From contig NZ_JOGB01000037.1 of NCBI RefSeq assembly GCF_000719335.1, forward strand, positions 1 to 64,000: a stretch of 64,000 nucleotides of DNA. The letters are read 5' to 3'. Origin of the DNA: Streptomyces sp. NRRL S-87 (GTDB lineage Bacteria > Actinomycetota > Actinomycetes > Streptomycetales > Streptomycetaceae). A model generated the notes under the pieces. That model was given only the letters and a program-made list of their open reading frames with translations, had not been told where the DNA came from and ran no database searches. Position numbers and translations under genes: made by a program. Shown piece by piece: positions 51,259-59,970 of the stretch (positions within the stretch are counted from its first letter, which is position 1; each line of letters opens with the position of its first letter).

Positions 51259-52233
51259 TCAAACGCGGTACTCGTGACGGTCGGCTTCGGTGAACGACGG
51301 GGAGTGCACGGTCGGCGTCGCCGGCAGGTCCCGCCTCGGCTGGGCGTCGGCCCCGTCGGCGTCGGCGCCGGCGTCCTTGGCCCGGGCGCGCAGGAAGTCC
51401 GCGACCAGCGGGGCGATCCGCGGCAGCTGGTCCTCCAGGGCGAAGTGGCCGGTGGGGAGCAGGTGGAGCTCGGCCTCCGGGAGGTCGCGCAGGTACGCCC
51501 GCGCACCCGGCTCGGTGAAGAACGGGTCGCCCGTGCCCCACACGATCAGCGCCGGCGGGGTGTGGGCGCGCAGCCACTCCTGCCAGGCGGGGTACAGGGC
51601 CACGTTGGAGCGGTAGTCGAGGGCGAGGTCGACCTGGGCCGCCTTGCGGCCGGGCAGGTCCAGGAAGTGCTGGTCGAGGGTCCAGCTGTCGGGGTCGAGC
51701 AGTGCCGGGTCGGCGACGCCGGTCTCGTACTGGAACCGGGTGCCGTCGAGGGTGAGCAGGTCCTCGATCTGCTCGACGTCCCCCGGGTTCCCACGGCGCA
51801 GGGCGATGAACTCCCGTGCCGCGTCGGACAGTCCGTCCTCGTACGCGTTGCCGTTCTGGACGATCAGGCCCTCGATCCACTCCGGGTGCCGGGCGGCGAT
51901 CCGGAACCCGACGGGCGCGCCGAAGTCGAAGACGTAGAGGGAGAAGCGGTCGAGGCCGAGGGCGGTCACGAAGCCCTCCGTGACGTCGGCCAGCGCGTCG
52001 AAGGTGTACGTGAAGTCCGCCGGCGCCTCGGTGCGCCCGAAGCCGGGGTAGTCGGGGGCGATGAGCCGGAACTCGCCCCCGAGCTCCGCCATCAGGCGGC
52101 GGTACTGGTGGGAGCCGGACGGGAAGCCGTGCAGGAGCAGCAGGACGGGGGCGTCCGCGGGACCCGTCTCGCGGTAGAAGACGCGGACGCCGTCGACGTC
52201 GAGGTGGCGGTGGGTGATCAGGGCCGAGCTCAT
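51259..52233 (-). CDS. alpha/beta hydrolase, epoxide hydrolase/haloalkane dehalogenase-like
   Basis: 324 residues from the ATG at 52233 (GGAGG 6 nt upstream; a GTG one codon earlier sits too close to it). Oxyanion motif LLHGFPSGSHQYR is of epoxide-hydrolase type. The nucleophile position reads YVFDFGAPVG, with Asp instead of Ser, as in epoxide hydrolases and dehalogenases. Acid/base candidates: GTGDPFF and LLPTGHFALED. A ~40-residue disordered C-tail follows. Divergent from a CGNR regulator that probably represses it. Confidence 0.85.
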   Translation of the reverse strand: MSSALITHRHLDVDGVRVFYRETGPADAPVLLLLHGFPSGSHQYRRLMAELGGEFRLIAPDYPGFGRTEAPADFTYTFDALADVTEGFVTALGLDRFSLYVFDFGAPVGFRIAARHPEWIEGLIVQNGNAYEDGLSDAAREFIALRRGNPGDVEQIEDLLTLDGTRFQYETGVADPALLDPDSWTLDQHFLDLPGRKAAQVDLALDYRSNVALYPAWQEWLRAHTPPALIVWGTGDPFFTEPGARAYLRDLPEAELHLLPTGHFALEDQLPRIAPLVADFLRARAKDAGADADGADAQPRRDLPATPTVHSPSFTEADRHEYRV

Positions 52234-52257
52234 CACATGCCTCCTTGGGGTGTGGTG

Positions 52258-52311
52258 GCATTAGATTCGCCGATCATGGCTAACGTGTCAACCGCCTGAG
52301 TTAGCATTAGA
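52258..52311. promoter_or_regulatory. overlapping divergent promoters with repeats
   Basis: Octamer GCATTAGA occurs at 52258-52265 and 52304-52311, and an inverted repeat GCTAAC/GTTAGC lies at 52279-52284 and 52300-52305. On the minus strand TTGACA (52291-52286) and GAATCT (52268-52263) are 17 nt apart. On the plus strand TAGCAT (52302-52307) is 7 nt before the CGNR ATG. A regulator bound here would block both genes. Confidence 0.5.
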
Positions 52312-52314
52312 GTC

Positions 52315-52908
52315 ATGACGGCATCGTTCCCGCTCACCGGCGAGCCCCTCGCCCTGGACCTGGTCAACACCCGTGTCCTGGACGGCACGGTGGACCTCCT
52401 CGGCACCCCCGGGGCGCTCGCGGACTGGCTGGCGGCACAGGCCGGCCGACTGGCCGCCGTACCCGGCCCGGTCCCGGAGGTCGGCGCACCCGAACTGGCC
52501 GCGGTGCGTGCGGTACGTGACACCGCCGCCCGCCTCATCGCGTCCGCCCGGGGCGGGCAGGCCCCGCCGCCGGACGCCCTGGACCGCCTCAACGGCCACC
52601 TGGCGGCCGCCCCCGCCCACCGCGAACTGGCCTGGGGCGAGGACGGCTTCACCGCCGGCACCCGCCGCCCCGCCCCACTCGCCGACCGGCTGGCCGCCGA
52701 GCTCGCCGAGGCCGTGGCCGACCTCCTGACCGACCCCCGGCTCGACCGGGTCCGCCGGTGCGAGGGACACGACTGCGTGCTGCTCTTCCTGCCCGCCCAC
52801 CCCCGCCGCCGCTGGTGCGTCCCCTCCGTCTGCGGCAACCGCGCCCGCGTGGCCCGCTACTACGAGCGCCACAAGGGGGTCCCGCAGGAGCGCCGCCAAG
52901 CCCCCTAG
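52315..52908 (+). CDS. CGNR zinc-finger (ABATE-domain) regulator
   Basis: 197 residues from ATG with no RBS. N-terminal ABATE-type segment LTGEPLALDLVNTRV...DWLAAQAGRLA; C-terminal CGNR zinc finger: RCEGHDCVLLFLPAHPRRRW then CVPSVCGNRARVARYYERHK, four Cys arranged C-x4-C and C-x4-C with the name-giving Cys-Gly-Asn-Arg. These are presumed DNA-binding regulators. Divergent from the epoxide-hydrolase-like gene across 81 nt with repeats, which fits a local repressor. Probably leaderless (TAGCAT 7 nt upstream). Confidence 0.88.
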   Translation: MTASFPLTGEPLALDLVNTRVLDGTVDLLGTPGALADWLAAQAGRLAAVPGPVPEVGAPELAAVRAVRDTAARLIASARGGQAPPPDALDRLNGHLAAAPAHRELAWGEDGFTAGTRRPAPLADRLAAELAEAVADLLTDPRLDRVRRCEGHDCVLLFLPAHPRRRWCVPSVCGNRARVARYYERHKGVPQERRQAP

Positions 52909-52949
52909 GGGCTGCCCCCGCCCGTCCCCGAAATCTCGGGCATTTTCCT

Positions 52950-52977
52950 TTGGCGTGACCGTCCGTAGCGCTACTGT
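52950..52977 (+). promoter_or_regulatory. putative promoter of the membrane-sensor fusion gene
   Basis: TTGGCG (52950-52955), 16-nt spacer, TACTGT (52972-52977); about 138 nt before the GTG at 53116. Confidence 0.4.
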
Positions 52978-53115
52978 GACGGAGCTCACTGCCGCCGGGG
53001 GGTGGGCGGTCGCACGCGGCCGCCGGGCGTGACCTCGCCCCGCCCTGCCCTGCGGCCGTGTGCCCGGAGGCCGGCGGGCTTCGCCGGCCGCCGCCCTGAC
53101 GAGCAGAGGAGCAGC

Positions 53116-55803
53116 GTGGCGCGGCCGCTTCCCCAAGGGATCGAATACCTCATCGAGCAGTTCGACACGTTCGCGGCCAGGCGGGGCGGGAGCCGACGGA
53201 TACCCGTCGTGCTGCTCAAGCGGGACCCCGCCGAGTCCTGGCGCACCCATGCATCCACCGGACGCACGGTCATCCTGGAGTACCGGGACCGCCTCCGCGA
53301 CACGGAGCAGACTCCCGCGGTCGACCTCGTCCCGCACGCGCTCGTCGAGGACGACGACGCCAGTCCGCGGGACGCCTTACCCGGGGAGGAGGACCGCGAC
53401 CCGCCCGGCCAGCACGTCCAACTGCTCGACGCCGTTGTCGAGCAGTTGGAGAGCGCGATGCCCCCCGGCGCCGGCGAACTCAGGCTGCCGCGGTTCCACA
53501 CCTGCCGCGCCGCCCTCGACGTGCGGGTCGGCGCCGGGCCCACCGCGGCCAGGCGGCGGCGGCTGCGCGACGCCCTCTACGCCCAGCTCCTGCTCCGGCG
53601 CCCGCTACTCAACGCACTGGCCGGACTGGCCGGAGCCACCGGCGGCAACTTCGTGTCAGCCGCCTGGAGCTCCCTGGTCCAGCTCCTGGTCGTCGGACTG
53701 CCCCGCCGGGTCTACGGCCTGTGGCTCAGCAGGCGCGGCACCCTGCGCTGGCTCGGCTCCCGACGCCCGAAGGGGGCCAACTTCCTCCGCGTGGCGCTGA
53801 CCGTCACCCCGGCCGGTACCTCCCGGAGCAACCACGCCCTGATCCAGCGCATGCTGCTCATGGCCCTGCTGAACGACCTGTCCAGAGCCGCCAGACCGTC
53901 CTGGCTCTGGGTCCACCGGGCACGTCGGCGCTGGCCCTTCGTCCTGCTCCTGCCCGACGTCGGCGGGGAGGGCACCCCCGTGCGCCAGCTGCTCGACACG
54001 TACGCGGACATCGCGCGGACCGAGCGGCCCGCGCCCCTGATGGTCCTGGGCGCCGTGTCGGACGAGCCGCCCTCGTACGCGCAGGTCCTGTCCGCCGACC
54101 CCCGCAGCGTGACCGTCCTCGGCGACCGCGTGGAGGGCCTGTACGCCCGCGGCACGTCGGCCGTGTACGTCGTCCCGCTGTCCGCACACGACGACGACGG
54201 GCCGGCCGACCTCTGGTGGGAGACCAACCCGGTGGTCCCGGTCCGGGCGAACGGCCGGGGGGACTACGTGCGGGTCGTGGCCGTCCCGGTCGTCGTGCTC
54301 GCGCTCGTCGCGGGGGGCCTGTACTCCTTCGCGCACCGGGCGGCGCCGTCGTGCCACGAGGTGAGCACGGGAGAGACCGTCGGCATCACCGACGGACACC
54401 AATGCCGCTTCGGCGTCCCCGGCCGGGACACCGAGCTGCTCGCCCTGCAGGAGATCGCGGCACGGCAGAACGACGCTGCGGTGCACAGCGGGCGCCCGTA
54501 CCGGACCGTGGTGTTCTTCGCGCCCCTGACCACCAAGGTCGGCGACTCCACCCCGGTCAGCATGCAGAGCCTGCGCGGCGCGCTCGCCGCGCAGTCCGAG
54601 ATCAACAGCCGCGTGGGCGACGTCGTCCAGGTACGCCTGCTGATCGCCAACGCGGGGCAGTACTTCGCCTACGGGTCCCGCAACGACCGGGGACCCGACG
54701 TGGCGCGGCAGATCATCGATCGGCAGGACCGGGACGGCATCGCCGCCGTGGTGGGCATCACCCAGAGCCGCCCCGCCTCGCTCGCCGCGGTGGAGGAGCT
54801 CTCGGACGCGAACATTCCCGTGATCGGCAACTCGGTCACGGGCAGCAGGATGGTGGACGAGCGGCACCCTCCCACCTACTTCCAGGTGTCCCCCTCGAAC
54901 GACCGGATCGGGCAGGTGATGGCCGCGTTCGCCACGCACGCCGAGCAGCTCGCGGAGTTGACGACGCCGAAGGACGGCGGCCGGACGGCGGTGGTGGTCT
55001 ACGACCCGTACGACGAGTTCTTCAGCTCCGATCTCCGGACCAAGTTCGCCGAGTACTACAAGGGCGGCAAGGTGGTGACCGTCTCCTACTACGAGCACCG
55101 CAACCAGGACGTCAAGGCCGTGGCGCACGAGATCTGCGGCAAGGTCCGGGCCTCCGGCGGGTTCATCCTGTACGCGGGCCGCTCGGGCGAGATGCCGGAG
55201 CTGTTCGACACGCTGGACAGGGCCCCGGACTGCAACAAGGAGGACGGGAAGCCGGTCGCCGTCTTCGCCGAAAGCGTGGACGCGGCGTACCTGCAGGACC
55301 CCGCGCGCATGCTCCGGGAGCACCCCCATCTGAAGCCGTTCTACGTGACGCTCAACGACTCCAATGGGGCGAAGAGGCCCGGCAGCCCGTACTCCGAGTT
55401 CATCTCCCGCTTCCGCACGGTCTTCGGGCCCGGCCCGGTGCCGGAGGGGAACGCGGCCGGGGCCTACGACGCGCTCCGGCTGACAGCCGAGTCGATCACC
55501 TCGATCTACGGGCTGAACAAGTCGTCGCAGAGCGGCGGTGCGACCGTCCGGCCGGGGGACGTGCTCCAGCAGCTGTCGAACGGCATCCGGGACTTCTCGG
55601 GCACTTCCGGCCTGCTGTCCCTGGACAGCGGCCACCGGTACCCGCCGAACAAGGCGGTCTACGTCATGGAGCCGCGCACGGACGGGAGCGTGCGGACCCT
55701 GTTGGCGTGCGGTCTGCTGCCCGACCAGCCGCCCGGCCTGAACCACCCCGCCACCTGGGGCGGCCGGGACACGCCGCACCCCTGCCCCGTGGACGCTCCC
55801 TAG
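53116..55803 (+). CDS. membrane protein fusing a cytoplasmic domain to an extracellular type-I periplasmic-binding domain; TTA codon
   Basis: 895 residues from GTG with AGAGGAG 5 nt upstream. Residues ~1-380 are cytoplasmic and unfamiliar: RIPVVLLKRDPAESW near the start, later RRWPFVLLLPDVGGEGTPVR resembles a Walker B region, but no Walker A is visible, so perhaps a degenerate NTPase. One helix at ~385-405 (VVAVPVVVLALVAGGLYSF). Residues ~415-895 look like a branched-chain amino-acid-type binding protein (Peripla_BP_6: VVFFAPLTTKV, GIAAVVGITQSRPASLAAVE, IPVIGNSVTGSRM, YFQVSPSNDRIGQVMAAF) but tethered. No transporter genes adjoin. A ligand sensor is more likely than a transport component. Codon 88 is TTA (53377-53379), implying bldA dependence. 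Confidence 0.82.
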   Translation: MARPLPQGIEYLIEQFDTFAARRGGSRRIPVVLLKRDPAESWRTHASTGRTVILEYRDRLRDTEQTPAVDLVPHALVEDDDASPRDALPGEEDRDPPGQHVQLLDAVVEQLESAMPPGAGELRLPRFHTCRAALDVRVGAGPTAARRRRLRDALYAQLLLRRPLLNALAGLAGATGGNFVSAAWSSLVQLLVVGLPRRVYGLWLSRRGTLRWLGSRRPKGANFLRVALTVTPAGTSRSNHALIQRMLLMALLNDLSRAARPSWLWVHRARRRWPFVLLLPDVGGEGTPVRQLLDTYADIARTERPAPLMVLGAVSDEPPSYAQVLSADPRSVTVLGDRVEGLYARGTSAVYVVPLSAHDDDGPADLWWETNPVVPVRANGRGDYVRVVAVPVVVLALVAGGLYSFAHRAAPSCHEVSTGETVGITDGHQCRFGVPGRDTELLALQEIAARQNDAAVHSGRPYRTVVFFAPLTTKVGDSTPVSMQSLRGALAAQSEINSRVGDVVQVRLLIANAGQYFAYGSRNDRGPDVARQIIDRQDRDGIAAVVGITQSRPASLAAVEELSDANIPVIGNSVTGSRMVDERHPPTYFQVSPSNDRIGQVMAAFATHAEQLAELTTPKDGGRTAVVVYDPYDEFFSSDLRTKFAEYYKGGKVVTVSYYEHRNQDVKAVAHEICGKVRASGGFILYAGRSGEMPELFDTLDRAPDCNKEDGKPVAVFAESVDAAYLQDPARMLREHPHLKPFYVTLNDSNGAKRPGSPYSEFISRFRTVFGPGPVPEGNAAGAYDALRLTAESITSIYGLNKSSQSGGATVRPGDVLQQLSNGIRDFSGTSGLLSLDSGHRYPPNKAVYVMEPRTDGSVRTLLACGLLPDQPPGLNHPATWGGRDTPHPCPVDAP

Positions 55804-55814
55804 CGACGTCGCCC

Positions 55815-55848
55815 GGCCGCCCGGTGGGCCCCGTGCCCCCGGGCGGCC
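55815..55848. terminator. bidirectional terminator
   Basis: 10-bp perfect stem (55815-55824 with 55839-55848) between the convergent stops at 55803 and 55901. Confidence 0.6.
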
Positions 55849-55900
55849 CTCCCGCCCCCCACGCCCGCGGCGGCCCGCGGCCCGCCCCCCGGCGTCCGCC

Positions 55901-56728
55901 TCAGTTCAGCATCGCCCGGGCCGCCGCCGCCTCCGCGCGGATCCGGTCCCCGCCCGGCGGGTCGTACGCCGTCACGATCGCCGCGTAGGAGTCCAGCTCC
56001 GCGGCCCCGCGCAGGAACTCGCCCCGCTGGACCAGGAGCTGCGCCCGCTCGTAGCGCAGCCGGGCCGGGTGCGAGGGCATCCGCAGCGCCAGCTCCAGTG
56101 CCGCGAGCTGGACCCCCGACTGCTCCGGCCGGGCCGCGGCCCAGGCGCGGATGTTGCCCAGGATCCGCTGCACGATCGCCAGCGGCGGGGCCGGCTCCAG
56201 GTGCGAGGGGTCCAGCGGGCTGCCCGTGGCGCCGACCACCAGCAGCTCGGCGTCCGTACCGGTCAGCGGCCGCCCGCCGGCGAACGGGTCGGCCAGCACC
56301 CGTTCCGCCGGGTCGCCGAAGCCGACCACGAAGTGCCCCGGCAGCGCCACGCCGTACACCGGCGCGCCCGCCCGCCGGGCCACCTCCATCCACACCACCG
56401 AGAGCATGATCGGGAGTCCGCGGCGGCGCCGCAGCACCTCGTGCAGCAGCGAGGACTCCAGCTTCTGGTAGTCCACCGGCACACCCTGGAAGCCGTACCG
56501 GCCGCCGAGCAGCCCGGCCAGCGCCGAAGCCCAGCCGCGGGCGTCGCGCATGCCGTACGGGAGCTCCCCGGCGAGCCGGTCGAGCTCGATCTCGGCCTCG
56601 TCGATGCCCCGTTCGTCCAGACCGGGGTCGCCCGGGTCCAGCTCCGCGGCCAGCAGCAGGCACAGCCGTGCGAGGTCGGGCCGCTCCTCGCGGGCGGCGG
56701 AGGCGAACTCCTCCCGCCACCGGCTCAC
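55901..56728 (-). CDS. SirB1/transglutaminase-like family protein
   Basis: 275 residues from a GTG overlapping the acetyltransferase stop (GTGA). SirB1-type protein with a transglutaminase-like core: YGFQGVPVDYQKLESSLLHE, RRRGLPIMLSVVWMEVARRAG, VYGVALPGHFVVGFG (His-containing active-site-like motif) and DPFAGGRPL. The Cys of true transglutaminases is not obvious (PIMLSVVW), so peptidase-type activity is doubtful. The C-terminal third is tetratricopeptide-like (ALELALRMPSHPARLRYERAQLLVQRGEF). Confidence 0.82.
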   Translation of the reverse strand: MSRWREEFASAAREERPDLARLCLLLAAELDPGDPGLDERGIDEAEIELDRLAGELPYGMRDARGWASALAGLLGGRYGFQGVPVDYQKLESSLLHEVLRRRRGLPIMLSVVWMEVARRAGAPVYGVALPGHFVVGFGDPAERVLADPFAGGRPLTGTDAELLVVGATGSPLDPSHLEPAPPLAIVQRILGNIRAWAAARPEQSGVQLAALELALRMPSHPARLRYERAQLLVQRGEFLRGAAELDSYAAIVTAYDPPGGDRIRAEAAAARAMLN

Positions 56729-57771
56729 GGCGCGGTCCCGGAGGCGTCGCCGGACGGTGCCCGGAAGTGGTGGTAGGCGTGGTGCGCGGCGAAGCCGAGG
56801 CCCTCGTAGAGGCCCTGCGCCCCGCCGTTGTCCGCCTCGACCTGCAGCCAGGCGGCCGACGCGCCCTCCGCCAGCGCCTGCCGGGACAGCGCGGCCATCA
56901 CCGCGGTGGCCAGCCCCCGCCGCCGCTGCTCGGGCGCCACCTCCACGGCCATGAACCCGGCCCACCGGCCGTCCACCACGCACCGCCCGATGGCCAGCAC
57001 CTCGCCGGCCCCGGCGCCCTCGCCGCCCTCGCCGCCCTCGACCACCGACGCGAACCACACCGACGGACCGGCCCCGAGCACCTGCGCCACCTCGGGTGCC
57101 GGCTCGCCGGACCGCTGGTAGCGGCCCATCCAGGCCGCGTCCGCGGTCCGCGACAGCCGCACCGCGGAGAGGTCCGCCGCCACGTCCGCGATCGGCGCCA
57201 GGGCCGCGATCCGCACCTCGGCCGACACCTCCCGCACCCAGCCGCGCCGCTCCAGCTCGGCGCACAGCACCTCCTGGGTGCCCGCGGCGCCGGTCGCCAC
57301 CTGCACGTACGCCGGAAGCCCTCGTTCCGCGTACCAGGCCGTCACCCGCGCGAGTGCATCGTCGAGGGATATCCCCGGATCGCCGAGCGGCAGGACGGAG
57401 TTGGCCCGGCGGGTGAATCCGGCGGCGGCGCGCAGCTGCCAGTCGCCCAGCGCTTCGGCCTCCACGGGCTGCCAGGCGCGCGCAGAGGCCCTCGCGAGCT
57501 CCTCGAAAGTCGCTGCCGGACCGCGCCGCCGGGCCGGGGCAGGGGGCACAATCTTGCCCGCTACCAGCGTCGATTCCGCGATGTGGACGGTTTCCCCGGT
57601 TCGTCGTGTGATCACGAGCACACCTTCGTCCCAGGATGCGAGAACCCCGACCGTGTCAGTAAAGGTACCGGTGCCGTCCCGCTCGGGGCTGAGGCGTCGA
57701 ACCGATACGCGTTTTCCCACGTCAGCCGGGGTGATACGTACTTCAAACCGTCCGCCGGCAGTGATTTCCAC
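56725..57771 (-). CDS. GNAT acetyltransferase with N-terminal beta-domain
   Basis: 348 residues from a GTG (MEITAGGRFEVRITPADVGK). Residues ~1-80 form a small beta-rich domain (VSVRRLSPERDGTGTFTDTV...VLVITRRTGETVHIAES), then an Ala-rich part and the GNAT domain at ~195-340 with motif A MAVEVAPEQRRRGLATAVM (RRxGxA) and NGGAQGLYEGLGF. Substrate unknown. Divergent from fdxA and coupled to the SirB1-like gene; this trio beside fdxA-dapC looks conserved in Streptomyces as I recall. Confidence 0.85.
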   Translation of the reverse strand: MEITAGGRFEVRITPADVGKRVSVRRLSPERDGTGTFTDTVGVLASWDEGVLVITRRTGETVHIAESTLVAGKIVPPAPARRRGPAATFEELARASARAWQPVEAEALGDWQLRAAAGFTRRANSVLPLGDPGISLDDALARVTAWYAERGLPAYVQVATGAAGTQEVLCAELERRGWVREVSAEVRIAALAPIADVAADLSAVRLSRTADAAWMGRYQRSGEPAPEVAQVLGAGPSVWFASVVEGGEGGEGAGAGEVLAIGRCVVDGRWAGFMAVEVAPEQRRRGLATAVMAALSRQALAEGASAAWLQVEADNGGAQGLYEGLGFAAHHAYHHFRAPSGDASGTAP

Positions 57772-57888
57772 AGCTCTGTGCGCCCCTCCTGTTCGGATCG
57801 TGCCCGGGAACGGAGATACTAGGTGCGGGCATCGACGACGCCGCGCTCCCGCGCGATATGGACAGCCCTACCGAGGAGGAACGAGAGC

Positions 57889-58218
57889 GTGACCTACGTC
57901 ATCGCGGAGCCTTGTGTCGACGTCAAGGACAAGGCCTGTATCGAAGAGTGCCCCGTCGACTGCATCTACGAGGGTCAGCGGTCGCTGTACATCCACCCGG
58001 ACGAATGCGTCGACTGCGGTGCCTGTGAGCCGGTCTGCCCCGTCGAGGCGATCTTCTACGAGGACGACACTCCGGAGGAGTGGAAGGACTACTACAAGGC
58101 GAACGTCGAGTTCTTCGACGAGCTCGGCTCGCCCGGTGGTGCTTCCAAGCTCGGTCTGATCGAGCGCGACCACCCGTTCGTCGCCGGCCTTCCGGCCGAC
58201 ATCAACGCCGGTCACTGA
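57889..58218 (+). CDS. fdxA: seven-iron ferredoxin
   Basis: 109 residues from GTG with GAGGAGGAA 8 nt upstream. Cysteines at 9, 17, 21 and 25 and at 40, 43, 46 and 50 (CIEECPVDC and CVDCGACEPVCP) give one [3Fe-4S] and one [4Fe-4S] cluster, the pattern of actinobacterial FdxA/FdxC. Electron carrier; in actinomycetes such ferredoxins serve P450s and other redox enzymes. A C-terminal extension (EEWKDYYKANVEFFDELG) is typical. Followed by a perfect 15-bp terminator, then dapC. Confidence 0.95.
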   Translation: MTYVIAEPCVDVKDKACIEECPVDCIYEGQRSLYIHPDECVDCGACEPVCPVEAIFYEDDTPEEWKDYYKANVEFFDELGSPGGASKLGLIERDHPFVAGLPADINAGH

Positions 58219-58228
58219 TCCGGCAACC

Positions 58229-58262
58229 CGGTCCTGTACGGCGCACCCGCCGTACAGGACCG
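58229..58262 (+). terminator. fdxA terminator
   Basis: Perfect 15-bp stem (58229-58243 with 58248-58262), loop CACC, 11 nt after the fdxA stop. dapC read-through is likely partial. Confidence 0.85.
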
Positions 58263-58302
58263 ATGTGCTTTCCTGCCCGTACGAGAAAGTGAGCACCCCG
58301 CC

Positions 58303-59403
58303 GTGGCCGCAGTCTCCGCCCGCCTGCCCGTCTTCCCCTGGGACAAGCTGGAGCCGTACAAAGCGACGGCGGCCGCGCACCCCGACGGCCTCGTCGACCT
58401 TTCCGTGGGCACCCCCGTCGACCCCGTCCCGGCGCCCGTCCAGCGGGCGCTGACCGAGGCCGCGGACTCGCCCGGCTACCCCACCGTCTGGGGCACGCCC
58501 GCCCTCCGCGACGCGATCGCCGGCTGGGTGGAGCGCCGCCTGGGCGCCGCGTCGGTCGCCCATGCGAACGTCCTGCCGGTGGTGGGCTCGAAGGAGCTCG
58601 TGGCCTGGCTGCCGACCCAGCTCGGGCTCGGCGCCGGCGACAAGGTGGCGTACCCGCGGCTCGCGTACCCGACGTACGAGGTGGGCGCGCGGCTGTGCGG
58701 CGCCGAGCCGGTGGTGTACGACGACCCGACCGAGCTCGACCCGGCCGGCCTGAAGCTGCTGTGGCTCAACTCGCCCTCCAACCCGACCGGCAAGGTCCTG
58801 CCCAAGGACGAGCTGGTCCGGATCGTGGCCTGGGCGCGCGAGCACGGCGTGCTGGTCTTCTCCGACGAGTGCTACCTGGAGCTGGGCTGGGAGGCCGACC
58901 CCGTCTCCGTCCTGCACCCGGACGTCTGCGGCGGCTCCTTCGAGGGCCTGGTCGCGGTGCACTCGCTCTCCAAGCGCTCCAACCTGGCCGGCTACCGGGC
59001 CGCGTTCCTCGCGGGCGACGCGGCCGTGCTCGGCGAGCTGCTCCAGATCCGCAAGCACGGCGGCATGATGACCCCGGCCCCCGTCCAGGCGGCCACGGTC
59101 GCGGCGCTCGGCGACGACGCGCACGTGACCGAGCAGCGCGAGCGGTACGCCGCCCGGCGCGCGGCCCTCAAGGGCGCGCTGGAGGCGCACGGCTTCCGGA
59201 TCGAGCACAGCGAGGCGAGCCTGTATCTCTGGGCCACCCGCGACGAGCCCTGCTGGGACACCGTCGGGTACCTCGCGGAGCTCGGCATCCTGGTCGCACC
59301 GGGCGACTTCTACGGCACCGCGGGCGACCGTTTCGTCCGCGTGGCCTTCACCGCGACCGACGAGCGCGTGGCGGCGGCCGTGAAGCGCCTCGGCGCGGCC
59401 TGA
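58303..59403 (+). CDS. dapC: N-succinyldiaminopimelate aminotransferase
   Basis: 366 residues from GTG (weak GAGAAAG 14 nt upstream). Class I/II PLP aminotransferase of the lysine/meso-diaminopimelate pathway, sometimes bifunctional with prephenate transamination. Motifs: LSVGTPVDPVP, GYPTVWGTPALRDAI, LWLNSPSNPTGKV, PLP aspartate in FSDECYLELGW, Schiff-base Lys in SLSKRSNLAGYR, terminal Arg in FVRVAFTA. The fdxA-dapC neighbourhood is the actinobacterial standard. dapE lies ~1.8 kb downstream. Confidence 0.92.
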   Translation: MAAVSARLPVFPWDKLEPYKATAAAHPDGLVDLSVGTPVDPVPAPVQRALTEAADSPGYPTVWGTPALRDAIAGWVERRLGAASVAHANVLPVVGSKELVAWLPTQLGLGAGDKVAYPRLAYPTYEVGARLCGAEPVVYDDPTELDPAGLKLLWLNSPSNPTGKVLPKDELVRIVAWAREHGVLVFSDECYLELGWEADPVSVLHPDVCGGSFEGLVAVHSLSKRSNLAGYRAAFLAGDAAVLGELLQIRKHGGMMTPAPVQAATVAALGDDAHVTEQRERYAARRAALKGALEAHGFRIEHSEASLYLWATRDEPCWDTVGYLAELGILVAPGDFYGTAGDRFVRVAFTATDERVAAAVKRLGAA

Positions 59404-59449
59404 GCGGCCCTCCCGCCTCCCGACGGCCCGCGGGAGCCCTGGAACGACG

Positions 59450-59479
59450 GAAGGCCCCGGAGCGCGCTCCGGGGCCTTC
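59450..59479. terminator. bidirectional terminator after dapC
   Basis: Fully palindromic 30 nt (14-bp arms, GC centre), between convergent dapC and the small secreted-protein gene. Confidence 0.8.
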
Positions 59480-59526
59480 GCGGCGTACGGACCAGGACCG
59501 GGCCGCGTGCGGACTACGCGGGCGGA

Positions 59527-59970
59527 CTAGCCGAGCGGGGTCACACCGCCCAGCGCGCCGGTCGGCAGCCCGCCCAGGGACGGCGCCGCGGGGACGGCCG
59601 GGAGGGCGCCGCCGGGCACCCCGCCGGCGACGGCGTCGGTCGGCAGGCCCGTGTCACCGGCGGCGCCGGCCGCGTCGCCGACCAGGGAGGTGGCGCTTCC
59701 GGCCACGTCCGTGGCCGAGTCCTGGGCGGCCGGAGCGCCCTTCTTGACGGCGTCGCCGCCGGCCTGGCCGGCCGCTCCGGTGGCCTGCTGCGCGGTGGCG
59801 TCGACTGCCTGGCCGAGGTTCGCGCTGTCCAGGGCCGTCAGCGAGCCGAGCTGCGGGAGGGCGGGGGCCTCCGCGGCGCTCGCCGCGCCGGCCGCACCGA
59901 CCACGGGTGCCGCTCCCGCTGCGAGCAGCAGCGCGGTGCGGGCGATCCGGCGGGTCAGGGGGAGGGACAT
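59527..59970 (-). CDS. small secreted Ala/Gly-rich protein
   Basis: 147 residues from ATG with GAAGGAG 6 nt upstream. Sec signal peptide (MSLPLTRRIARTALLLAAGA...) with likely cleavage after ASA near 33. The mature part is almost entirely Ala, Gly, Pro, Asp and Val, with no Cys and low complexity, so it is probably a disordered cell-wall-associated or extracellular protein. No family recognised. About 245 nt upstream is non-coding and AT-richer. Confidence 0.75.
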   Translation of the reverse strand: MSLPLTRRIARTALLLAAGAAPVVGAAGAASAAEAPALPQLGSLTALDSANLGQAVDATAQQATGAAGQAGGDAVKKGAPAAQDSATDVAGSATSLVGDAAGAAGDTGLPTDAVAGGVPGGALPAVPAAPSLGGLPTGALGGVTPLG

